Positions 55,050 to 62,604 of a stretch of DNA of 64,000 bases are shown here, one piece after another (the first letter of the stretch is position 1; each line of letters opens with the position of its first letter). A model generated the notes under the pieces. That model was not told the origin of the DNA. It searched no databases and was given only the letters and a program-made list of their open reading frames with translations. The position numbers and the translations under genes are program-made. The stretch is from contig CAWCEZ010000007.1 of assembly GCA_963794745.1 (NCBI GenBank), positions 310,001-374,000 on the forward strand, read 5' to 3'. The DNA comes from Fen-671 sp963794745. GTDB taxonomy: Bacteria; Actinomycetota; Acidimicrobiia; Acidimicrobiales; Palsa-688.

Positions 55050-55529
55050 TCAGCAGCAGGACGAAGGAGTCTTGGCACCGACGCTGAGCAGTTGGGCCTG
55101 CTCGTCGCTGCCGCAACATGTGCCGTCGCCAGTCAAGTCTGCCTCCATGGGGGCGTCAGCCAACACGGTGTAGACCTCCCAGGGCGCCCCGTCTGGGTCT
55201 TGGACCCACGCCTTGTCCTGGACGGCGTAACAACAGGTCGTGGCCTCCTCAACCTCGGGGATGAGGCCCTCTGCGGCAAGGCGCCGGGTGGCCACTTGAA
55301 CTTCCTCGGGAGTCTCGACTTCGACACCGAGATGGTTCAAAGCCCCGCCGACCCCGGTGCCGCGGGCCTCGGCGTTCTCAATGAGCACGAGCTTGAGACC
55401 AGGTTCGATAAGGGCGAAGTTGGCGTACCCAGGTCGGCGCTTGGCCGGTTGGGCGCCGAACAGCTTGGAGTAGAACTCGACAGAGGCGTCGATGTCGGAA
55501 ACGTTCAGAGCCAGTTGCACTCGGGGCAC
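55050..55529 (-). CDS. arsI: ArsI/CadI-family C-As lyase (glyoxalase fold)
   Basis: This vicinal-oxygen-chelate protein has 159 residues from GTG 55529, with AGGAGG just upstream. The fold starts VQLALNVSDIDASVEFYSKL; metal-site candidates are His67 (ALNHLGVEVE) and Glu119 (PWEVYTVLAD). The neighbouring pair Cys99-Cys100 (EEATTCCYAVQDKAW) is the arsenic-binding pair of ArsI enzymes that break the C-As bond of methyl- and aromatic arsenicals. Two further CC pairs lie in the tail (GTCCGSDE and SSCC). It is divergent from arsR. Confidence 0.92.
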   Translation of the reverse strand: MPRVQLALNVSDIDASVEFYSKLFGAQPAKRRPGYANFALIEPGLKLVLIENAEARGTGVGGALNHLGVEVETPEEVQVATRRLAAEGLIPEVEEATTCCYAVQDKAWVQDPDGAPWEVYTVLADAPMEADLTGDGTCCGSDEQAQLLSVGAKTPSSCC

Positions 55530-55560
55530 GGGACCTCCTGGTAGGATTGACAACCGTTGA

Positions 55561-55582
55561 TGTATCTATCATGGTGGATACA
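55561..55582. promoter_or_regulatory. Inverted repeat between arsI and arsR, probable ArsR operator
   Basis: TGTATC (55561-55566) is mirrored by GATACA (55577-55582), ten bases apart, in the 80-base region between the divergent arsI and arsR starts. The neighbouring bases GA and TT extend the symmetry only partly. Its place suggests ArsR binding and control of both directions. Confidence 0.6.
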
Positions 55583-55611
55583 TTCACAGGTGTCAATAGG
55601 AGACTCTTAGG

Positions 55612-55950
55612 ATGACCAAACAGGTCGCCGCGACCGCGAGGGTGTGTTGCCCATCCGTGCTCGCCGCTCCTCTCGATGCGCTAGAGGCGGCGGACATGGC
55701 CGAAGGGTTCAGCGCGTTAGCCGACCCGGCGCGGCTGCGGATCCTGTCGATCCTCGCGGCCGCGCCGGAGGGCGAAGTATGCGTGTGTGATTTCGTCGGG
55801 CCGGTTGGTAAGTCCCAGCCCACTATCTCGCACCACCTCAGGATCCTGGGTGAGGCGGGACTGGTGCACGGCGACCGTCGGGGGAAATGGGTTTGGTACT
55901 CGCTCGACCGCGATCGGCTGGCCCGCCTGCGTTCCGCTCTTGATGCCTAG
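55612..55950 (+). CDS. arsR: ArsR-family arsenite-responsive repressor
   Basis: This winged-helix repressor has 112 residues. The DNA-binding part is FSALADPARLRILSILAAAP and GKSQPTISHHLRILGEAG. Metal-site candidates are Cys12-Cys13 at the N-terminus (ARVCCPSV) and Cys57/Cys59 (GEVCVCDFV), a layout like the helix-3 type of ArsR sites plus an extra N-terminal pair. AGGAG lies upstream of the ATG. It is divergent from arsI and likely represses the cluster until arsenite binds. Confidence 0.95.
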   Translation: MTKQVAATARVCCPSVLAAPLDALEAADMAEGFSALADPARLRILSILAAAPEGEVCVCDFVGPVGKSQPTISHHLRILGEAGLVHGDRRGKWVWYSLDRDRLARLRSALDA

Positions 55951-56603
55951 TCCTTTCGGCGCTTCGAGACTACGCACAGCGGGCGTCGACAAGAGGAGCT
56001 TGGGGGCCCGCCTCTATGGCCTAACGCATCTGGGCGCGCTCAGGGCAGCCAGGGGTCGTAGCCGACTGCTCCGCTGAGGCTGCACGGGTTTGCGAGTGCC
56101 CTATGGGGACCATCCGCTCACGAGTACCCTGCGCGGCGTGCCGACCTTGCTGCGTTCCTGTGCCAACAAAAGCCGGGCGACCGTCGTTCGTCCTCGGCTC
56201 CAACCGACGTGCCCAGACGACATGGTCCTCATCGCCCGGGCCGCCCTCCGTATCCAGCACCGCGGGCCGAGAAGATGGCCCCGAGCAGAGCCGAGAGGCC
56301 CTGAGAGCGAGACCGCTCGCGCTGGCGTTTGTGTTCCACGCGATCGATGAGATGGGCCTAAGGCAGCCGATCTGGAAGCAAAAAAGCGTGCGCTTCTCTC
56401 GATAGCCCCGAGCGCCGGCTATTTATCGCGGCTGCCGAGCCGCATGGCATCGCTAATGCGCGCCAAGATTATCTGCTCCCAAGCCGGTTATTCTGCACTC
56501 CACCGGTCCATCCAAGACCTGTGAGCGCACGTCCTGAACGGTACGGGTTGGCCCAGTCTTGTCGAGAAAGAAGCGTCAGACAGTTATGTAACAACAAGAT
56601 TGG
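55951..56603. other. Gap of about 650 bases without a supportable gene
   Basis: Open frames here (for example plus 56103-56405 and minus 56021-56260) have no recognisable family, ribosome site or natural composition. The 3' end, 56400-56600, is lower in GC than its surroundings. It separates the arsenic cluster from the ClC gene and may be decayed sequence. Confidence 0.5.
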
Positions 56604-58697
56604 CTAGCTTCCTCGTAGGTCACGTGCTTCGTCGACCTCGGCGATGAGGTCGAGCCGCTTCCGGACCGCGCTTACCTCTCCGGGACGGGTGAGGACGGTG
56701 AGGGTGTCGCCAGCCTGGAGGATCTCCTCAGGAGTGGGGAACAGAAAGGCCCCTGCTCTAAGTACCGACACGATTATGGTGCCACGCAGAAAGTCTAGCT
56801 CTGCTATAGGTCGCCCTATGCATTGTGAGTTTTCGCTGACGACCCCTTCGATTGTGGCAGTCGTCGTGGTCGCTGCGGTGATGCGGCCGAGGGATTCGCG
56901 CATAGAGCGTTGCCATCCGCGGACAAGGTCGGAAGTTGAGATGACCCCGAGTACGGCCATGTTGTCGTCAAGGACAGGGACCCAGCCGCCCTTACTGGCG
57001 GGGATGGCGTCAATGGCCGCATCGAGCCCGGCGTCATCGGGCAGGGTCATCGCTTCGACGTCGGCGAGGCGACCCGCCGTGGAGCCGATCAGGTCGTTCG
57101 GGTTGCTGTCCAAAGCGGCGGTCTGTAATGAGCCGATGAACGCACCGTCGTCGTTGACAACTGGTGCGCCCGGCAGATTTGCACTGCGGAGCTGATCGAG
57201 CGCGTCGGCCGCCGTGGTGGCGGCACTAAGGACGAGCCGCGGGGCCGACATGATCTGAGTAACTGGCACAGCGGCGCCTTGGGGAAGCCCGAAGTCGAAA
57301 CGGTGGGCGGGAGAATCTGACCGACTTCGGAGCTGGCTGCGGTAAATGGTGGTCTCACCGACGACAAGTGTGGCAAACGCGACTGCGACCATGGCGGCGG
57401 GAAGCAAGGCAAGACTGCCCGTCATTTCGGCGACCATCAGCAGCACCGAAATCGGTGCGTGGGCGATGGCGCCAAAACATGCAGCCATGCCCACAATGAC
57501 GAACGCAACTTGGTCGTGGGACGCCAACCCGGCAAAATGCCCCAGCCGCCACAACGCTGCGCCGCTGGCACCGCCGATGACCATGCCAGGCCCGAAGATG
57601 CCCCCCGAGCCGCCGGACCCGATGGACAGGCCGGTGGCAACAAGCTTTGCGAAGGGGAGGACCAGAACGACCCACAGGGGTGTTGAGAGGAGCAGCCGAA
57701 AGTCGAGCTGGGTTTGGATCTCGCCGTAGCCCGTCCCGAGCACTCCGGGGACGGCCAGGCCGATGGCCCCGACACCGAGCCCGGCAATGGCCGGTTTGAT
57801 TGCTCGGGGAATTGCCGCGGCGCTGAAGCGGTCCGTGAACCAGTAGAAGCTCACGGCGTAGAGCTTGCCTATGCCACCGCAGGCGAGCCCGACGACAACG
57901 AAGAAAGCAAGCTCCCAGGCATGGCCGATGGAGGCAGTGCTGTGGTCCCCAAAAATGGGGCTGTAGCCGCCGGTGACCGTTGCGAAAATGGCGTAGGCGA
58001 CGACGGTCGCTACAAGGCTCGGGATGAGGGCCTCGATTTCCACGTCGTCGGTGTAGAGGAGTTCGACTCCCAGCAGGGCGCCGCCGAACGGGGCCCGGAA
58101 GATGGCGCCGATACCCGAGGCGATCCCGGCAGAAACACAGATCCGCGAGTCAGCCGGGGTCAGGTTGAGAGTTCGGGCCAGGACCGAGCCGAACCCCGAG
58201 GAGATCTGGGCCGTCGGCCCCTCCCGTCCCCCTGAGCCGCCCGAGCCAATGGTGATGGCACTGGCCACCAGCTTGACGATGATGACTCGCGCTCGGACGC
58301 CTTTGGGGTTGGTGTGTACCGCTTTGATGGCGGCGTCGGTGCCGTGCCCTTCGGCTTCGGGGGCGAGACCGAAAACGAGGAGCCCAGCAACGAGACCACC
58401 GCCCGCAACGACAAGCGGGATGGCCCACGGCCGCGAAAAACCGCTCGCCACATGGAACCCGCCCTCGCCCGCAGTGGAAGCCGGGGTGTAACCGCCGACA
58501 TCGGTCAACAGCAGGTGGGTGGCCACTCGAAGTCCCTCGAAGAACACCACGGCACCAAGGCCAGCGACCACCCCGATCAGCGTGCCCAGGACCAGCCACT
58601 TGCGGAGGTAAGGAGCAGACCGCACCCCCGACAAAGCGCGGCCTACAAGGCGCCGGCTGGCAAGTGCCGCTGGTTCGGCCGGTCTCACTCGTCCCAT
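56604..58697 (-). CDS. ClC chloride/proton transporter with CBS pair and RCK-C domain
   Basis: This membrane protein has 697 residues. The ClC core (about 30-440) has the ion-path motifs GSGGSGGREGPTAQI and GSGGSGGIFGPGM. The gating Glu159 in REGP is kept, which marks a Cl-/H+ exchanger rather than a plain channel. Two CBS repeats follow (about 480-590), then a TrkA-C (RCK-C) domain to the end. Exchangers of this type support acid resistance. The start overlaps the marR stop by 13 bases, so it is coupled to that regulator. Confidence 0.93.
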   Translation of the reverse strand: MGRVRPAEPAALASRRLVGRALSGVRSAPYLRKWLVLGTLIGVVAGLGAVVFFEGLRVATHLLLTDVGGYTPASTAGEGGFHVASGFSRPWAIPLVVAGGGLVAGLLVFGLAPEAEGHGTDAAIKAVHTNPKGVRARVIIVKLVASAITIGSGGSGGREGPTAQISSGFGSVLARTLNLTPADSRICVSAGIASGIGAIFRAPFGGALLGVELLYTDDVEIEALIPSLVATVVAYAIFATVTGGYSPIFGDHSTASIGHAWELAFFVVVGLACGGIGKLYAVSFYWFTDRFSAAAIPRAIKPAIAGLGVGAIGLAVPGVLGTGYGEIQTQLDFRLLLSTPLWVVLVLPFAKLVATGLSIGSGGSGGIFGPGMVIGGASGAALWRLGHFAGLASHDQVAFVIVGMAACFGAIAHAPISVLLMVAEMTGSLALLPAAMVAVAFATLVVGETTIYRSQLRSRSDSPAHRFDFGLPQGAAVPVTQIMSAPRLVLSAATTAADALDQLRSANLPGAPVVNDDGAFIGSLQTAALDSNPNDLIGSTAGRLADVEAMTLPDDAGLDAAIDAIPASKGGWVPVLDDNMAVLGVISTSDLVRGWQRSMRESLGRITAATTTTATIEGVVSENSQCIGRPIAELDFLRGTIIVSVLRAGAFLFPTPEEILQAGDTLTVLTRPGEVSAVRKRLDLIAEVDEARDLRGS

Positions 58698-59188
58698 CCG
58701 AGCGCCCAGTCCTGCTCGGGCGCCTCGCCAGCCGCGTCGGCGAAAGAGCGCAGGGCTGAGGTGAGCGCCTTGCGACCCCTAGCAGGCATGTGCTCCAAAA
58801 TGCGCTCGATCTCAGTTCGACGCCGGTCGGTGACCTCGGAGACGACCGTGCGGCCGGTTTCGCTCAGGTGGACGCGGACGGTGCGGCGATCGTCCTTGGC
58901 CCGGACGCGGCGCACCAGGTGCTTTCTGACCAAGCGTTCGATCATCCGACTGGCCGTCGAGGGGGTCACGTCCAACAGGTCGGCCAGGTCAGCTGCACGC
59001 TGCGGTCCTCGTGTTCGCAGCACCACCAAGGCCCTGTACTGGGGAAGGGTCACTTCCTCGCCGAGGTCGGCAAGGCTACGGGCCGCTACCGCCACCAAGG
59101 CTCGGCTGGCCGCGATGAACGCGTCGACGAGCCCGCGGTCGTCGGGTACAGACGTCGGCGACCGTAAGGACGTCGGCCGTTCGTTCAT
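58685..59188 (-). CDS. MarR-family transcriptional regulator
   Basis: This winged-helix regulator has about 167 residues. The core reads VTLPQYRALVVLRTRGPQRA, then ADLLDVTPSTASRMIERLVR (recognition helix) and KDDRRTVRVHLSETGR (wing). It is probably an autoregulated repressor controlling the coupled ClC gene. ATG 59188 is taken as start; a GTG at 59206 is also possible. The 5' region has a diverged second copy at the end of the window. Confidence 0.92.
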   Translation of the reverse strand: MNERPTSLRSPTSVPDDRGLVDAFIAASRALVAVAARSLADLGEEVTLPQYRALVVLRTRGPQRAADLADLLDVTPSTASRMIERLVRKHLVRRVRAKDDRRTVRVHLSETGRTVVSEVTDRRRTEIERILEHMPARGRKALTSALRSFADAAGEAPEQDWALGWDE

Positions 59189-59209
59189 ACACACATCATT
59201 GCACACTGC
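59158..59209. repeat. 52-bp marR 5' region with a diverged copy at 63934-63984
   Basis: The start codon area of marR (59158-59209) matches 63934-63984 at roughly 42 of 51 bases, including TTCGTTC, CACATCATTGCA and ACTGC. In the second copy no intact marR follows. The match suggests a former duplicate of the regulator gene, or a shared control site. Confidence 0.7.
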
Positions 59210-59275
59210 CTCAAATAACTAGAGACTAGCTGCCTTCACGCTCGCCGATTCAGGACCCACGTGTTTAGAGGAGAA

Positions 59276-59286
59276 TGCACAGTGCA
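59276..59286. promoter_or_regulatory. TGCACAGTGCA palindrome upstream of marR
   Basis: A perfect palindrome (arms TGCAC and GTGCA around A) lies about 90 bases upstream of marR. A related TTGCACACTGC lies at the marR start. Both could be MarR binding sites. Confidence 0.4.
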
Positions 59287-59395
59287 ATAATAGCAGTAGG
59301 GGTGACATCCCTGCCCTGAGACTGGTCGCTGAGAGTTGTACCGACGCCGACGTTGCTTGGCTCTGCTACGACATCTGCCCGCCGAGGGCAACCTC

Positions 59396-59427
59396 TTTAT
59401 AGGCGCGCCGATTTATAGGCGCGCCGA
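59396..59427. repeat. 16-bp tandem duplication with GGCGCGCC core
   Basis: TTTATAGGCGCGCCGA occurs at 59396-59411 and again at 59412-59427 without gap. Each copy has the palindrome GGCGCGCC. The 420 bases around it (59207-59633) have no supportable gene; they hold the promoters of marR and the secreted protein gene. Confidence 0.9.
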
Positions 59428-59633
59428 CGTTCTGCCAGCGTGTTGGCGGCTGTCGAACGTCTTCAGGCTGCAGCCATCGTCGCGGAAATGCGACTTTATA
59501 TCGCCTCAACGGCCATCGACATACTCGCTCGAAGATCAGGTGTGTACGCGTACGCTAGTGGGTACGAGATCGAAGTACTCGAGCAGGTTGCTCCGGTACC
59601 AGTCCGCACTTTCGCGAAAAGGAGACAAGGAGA

Positions 59634-61325
59634 ATGACCACACACTCGCAAGGTCGGCCCCGGGGGCTAGTCGCAGCCGGAACCGCCCTGCTGGCCACTT
59701 TGGCGACGGGGGCTACCTTTTTAGCCCCGACCACCTCGCCCGCTTCGGCTGCCACCGCCACGACGACGACTCCGACCACCGTACCTCCGAGGGGACCTGG
59801 CTACGCCTGCTCCACGTCAGCGAGCGGGACCGAGCTAAACCGCGGCGGCTGGGTGGCCTCAACCAACACTCCTTCAGCCGCTCACGATGGCCCATCCAAC
59901 GCCGTTGATGGAAATTTGAAGACGCGGTTCAGCAGCAATGAAGACCAGACCGTCGGGATGTACTTCCAGGTCTACTTGGGCCCGGCGCAGGAGTTCGACT
60001 CGCTCGGCATGTTCGTGCCGAACTCGGACGGCGACTACGCCAGAGGTTACGACGTCGAAGTATCCAACGACGGCAGCTCATGGACGGTAGTAGCTATCTG
60101 CTCCGGCACGGCGACGCCGCAAATAGTGACGTTCGCGGCCCAGAGGGCGCGCTACGTGAGGGTTGCCCTTACCGCTCCCAGCAGCTCTAACTGGTGGTCT
60201 ATTGACGAGTTCTACCTTTATGCGGCACCTTCCACCGCGAGCACAACGACGACGACCACCTTGAAGACGTCGACAATTTCGGTTTCATCTTCGACCAACC
60301 CGGTGACAATCGGTGACCAGGTCACGCTTACGGCGCATGTCAACCCAGTACCGACCGGGGGCGGCGTCAGCTTCTTCGGCAACGGTGTACCCATATCGGG
60401 TTGCACCAACGTGGGTGTCAGTGCGGTTACAGGCCAGGCACTTTGCACGGCCACGTATAGTTCAAGTGGGCACGTCGCCGTAGAGGCGTTCTACTCGGGT
60501 AACGGTGCCGTCAACCCGTCTAACTCGGGCGTCCTCGAACAGGTTGTCAACCTCCCAGATGCCGGTTATTGGGTGGTGACCACCAACGGCCAGGTGTATG
60601 GCCGCGGCGCCGCCGCGGAGCTTGGGAATGTGGCCACGTCGTCGACTACCGGCCCGGTGGTGGGCATAGCATCGACCTTGAATGGCCGGGGCTACTGGGT
60701 AGTTACCGCCGACGGCTCCGTGTCGAGCTTCGGCACTGCAAAGTTCTATGGCGACATCCCAATGCTAGGGAAGCATGTCTCCGACATAGTCGCCATCGCG
60801 CCCACAGCCGACGGTAACGGTTACTACCTCGTGGGCGCGGACGGCGGTTTCTTTACATTCGGCGATGCCACTTTTCATGGGTCATTGCCGGGCATCCATA
60901 TCCACGTACACGACATTGTGGGCATGGTCGGCTCACCTAGCGGTGCCGGTTACTTGTTGGTGGGAGCCGATGGGGGGGTCTTCACCTTCGGCAACAGCCG
61001 CTTTTACGGATCTCTGCCCGGTCTCGGCAAGCATGTGACCGACATCCGCGCGATCCTGCCGTCTTCCGCGGGGGCAGGTTACGTGCTCGTCGGTGCCGAC
61101 GGTGGTGCCTTCATTTTCGGCAGCGGCGTCCGCTTCCACGGCTCATTGCCCGGCGAGGCGATAAAGGTGACCAATATTGTTGGTATCGCGCTCACGCCCG
61201 ATGATGGCGGTTATTACATGGCCGGTTCGTACGGCAAGGTCTACAGCTTCGGCGACGCGCAGGTATGGCCGCAACCCGCAGACCTGACCTCCAATTTGCC
61301 CGTTGCCGCAATAGCAGGTACGTGA
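59634..61325 (+). CDS. Secreted discoidin-like, Ig-like and DGG-FxFGDA repeat protein
   Basis: This exported protein has 563 residues. The signal peptide (GTALLATLATGATFLAPTTS) is followed by an F5/8 type C-like (discoidin) domain of about 130 residues (NRGGWVASTNTPSAAHDG, FSSNEDQTVGMYFQVYLG, RYVRVALTAPSSSNWWSIDE), a Thr linker, an Ig-like domain (TNPVTIGDQVTLTAHVNPVP) and about six propeller-type repeats such as GYYLVGADGGFFTFGDATFH. The two Cys of the first domain may form a disulfide. It closely matches the protein at 26285 from the Ig-like domain on. AAGGAGA lies before the ATG. It probably binds carbohydrate or a surface. Confidence 0.9.
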   Translation: MTTHSQGRPRGLVAAGTALLATLATGATFLAPTTSPASAATATTTTPTTVPPRGPGYACSTSASGTELNRGGWVASTNTPSAAHDGPSNAVDGNLKTRFSSNEDQTVGMYFQVYLGPAQEFDSLGMFVPNSDGDYARGYDVEVSNDGSSWTVVAICSGTATPQIVTFAAQRARYVRVALTAPSSSNWWSIDEFYLYAAPSTASTTTTTTLKTSTISVSSSTNPVTIGDQVTLTAHVNPVPTGGGVSFFGNGVPISGCTNVGVSAVTGQALCTATYSSSGHVAVEAFYSGNGAVNPSNSGVLEQVVNLPDAGYWVVTTNGQVYGRGAAAELGNVATSSTTGPVVGIASTLNGRGYWVVTADGSVSSFGTAKFYGDIPMLGKHVSDIVAIAPTADGNGYYLVGADGGFFTFGDATFHGSLPGIHIHVHDIVGMVGSPSGAGYLLVGADGGVFTFGNSRFYGSLPGLGKHVTDIRAILPSSAGAGYVLVGADGGAFIFGSGVRFHGSLPGEAIKVTNIVGIALTPDDGGYYMAGSYGKVYSFGDAQVWPQPADLTSNLPVAAIAGT

Positions 61326-61515
61326 TCACACCTGAGGCGCGAAATCAGACGCGGTACCTCGTTCGCGCAAATCCAGCCTTGTACTAGGCCCCAGTGTGGC
61401 GGCTGGCCAGCGTCGATAGCCTGGCCAGCCCGCCCGGGGCGAAGCGCCGGAAGTCGCCTCGTTGGCGATCACGTAATCCGTCGCGGGAAGGTGCGAAGCG
61501 GTCCAGCGGCGCCCT

Positions 61516-62223
61516 TCAGGCGGTGCCCGACATCTGCGTCCTTTGCGAGATGCCTTCGAGCAGGAAATCCAGACCTGTAGCGAATTGGCGTGGGGTCGTG
61601 TAGGCCGCCAGCTGAGTTGCCAGCTCGATGTCGTGACCGTCCTCCGGGGCATGCCATCCGGCCCTTGAGGCCGCCAGCGCCGCGAAGCCGATCGTGTAGG
61701 TGTGGATGGCACCGTATGCACGCCGCGCCCCGTGCTCGTCCGCCCCCATCTGTCTGAGAGCACCCATCATGGCTTGCATGCGGGCTATCGCCGCAGGTGA
61801 CACCACCGGATGGCTCAGGTAGACGTGGAGTGCCGCGGGTTGGGCGATTAGGAAGGTGCACAGCTTTTCGGCCGCCTTGGCCACCCACGCCCGCCCATCG
61901 CTCTCGTCAGCGCGCGGCTTCCAGGCGCGGGCCAAAAGCCGGTCGACCACCTCGTCCAAGAGGTCGTCCTTGTCCCTTACGTGGCGGTAGAGGGACATGG
62001 GCGCCACTCCGAGCTCGGCTGCAAGGCTGCGGATGGTCATCTCCTCGTAGCCGCCACCCTCCACCACCTTGGTGGCCTCGTCGATAATCTGGGAACGCGA
62101 CATGGTTCCCCAAGGCGCCCGGGCCGCCGGGGCTTCCCGCGTCCCGTCGGCATTGGACCTCTTTGCTAAGACGGCCTTTTTGGGCAACCGAGGTCGCTGG
62201 GATGGCTGATTTTGGGCGGTCAT
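61516..62223 (-). CDS. TetR-family transcriptional regulator
   Basis: This repressor has about 235 residues from ATG 62223. The helix-turn-helix is MTIRSLAAELGVAPMSLYRHVRDKDDLL in parts: MTIRSLAAELGVAPMSLY with the recognition helix ending YRHVRDKDDLL. The ligand domain is rich in Ala and has HVYLSHPVVSPAAIARM and AIHTYTIGFAALAAS. A disordered basic N-terminal stretch of about 45 residues precedes it. The promoter side has palindromes that may be its operator. The 190 bases downstream (61326-61515) hold nothing recognisable. Confidence 0.92.
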   Translation of the reverse strand: MTAQNQPSQRPRLPKKAVLAKRSNADGTREAPAARAPWGTMSRSQIIDEATKVVEGGGYEEMTIRSLAAELGVAPMSLYRHVRDKDDLLDEVVDRLLARAWKPRADESDGRAWVAKAAEKLCTFLIAQPAALHVYLSHPVVSPAAIARMQAMMGALRQMGADEHGARRAYGAIHTYTIGFAALAASRAGWHAPEDGHDIELATQLAAYTTPRQFATGLDFLLEGISQRTQMSGTA

Positions 62224-62260
62224 TGCGCGATGATAACTGACACTTGCGTACATGTACGGG

Positions 62261-62275
62261 GAACGGGTACCGTTC
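62261..62275. promoter_or_regulatory. Palindrome GAACGG-GTA-CCGTTC, probable TetR operator
   Basis: Six-base arms around GTA form a perfect inverted repeat, 38 bases upstream of the tetR start. GTACATGTAC, a second palindrome, lies at 62248-62257. TetR genes often bind such sites next to their own start. Confidence 0.6.
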
Positions 62276-62340
62276 ACGCGTACACTTACGCAACTTCTCG
62301 GTCCCGCCAGTACTCACGCGGAGCGAGGGAGGGCCTGGCG

Positions 62341-62604
62341 GTGGTAATACCTCTAGCAACCGAGGGGACGCTCGTGCTGGGTGAGATGCGCTCCAGGTCT
62401 AGCTGTTCGTTAGCCGGGGGACCGCTGGCCCTGGCGACATTACTGGTCCTTGCCGGCGGCAGGCCAGGCCGCGTCAAGACGACCACCGCGTGGGGCACGG
62501 GGAGCAGCCAGCCGACCGAGCCACTCGCGGTCGAGCACGCCATTGTCATCCTGCGGATTGGGGCCCAGGTCCGGCCATGTGCCCGTCTGGTGGTCCAGCA
62601 GTGA
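62341..62604 (+). CDS. Possible small protein coupled to SpoIIE phosphatase
   Basis: A GTG at 62341 has GGGAGGG upstream and starts VVIPLATEGTLVLGEMRSRS, with a short hydrophobic part (GGPLALATLLVLAGG) and a tail ending CARLVVQQ. The stop overlaps the GTG of the phosphatase gene by 4 bases, which favours it being real. It has no recognised family and the composition is not typical, so this is a weak call. Confidence 0.35.
   Translation: MVIPLATEGTLVLGEMRSRSSCSLAGGPLALATLLVLAGGRPGRVKTTTAWGTGSSQPTEPLAVEHAIVILRIGAQVRPCARLVVQQ

Noticed and set aside
56021..56405. Small open frames between arsR and the ClC gene
   Set aside because: Composition is like random high-GC DNA and no motif is seen.
59336..59908. 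Plus-strand frame of 190 codons over the start of the secreted protein
   Set aside because: The signal peptide and discoidin-like domain lie in another frame with a good ribosome site at 59634.
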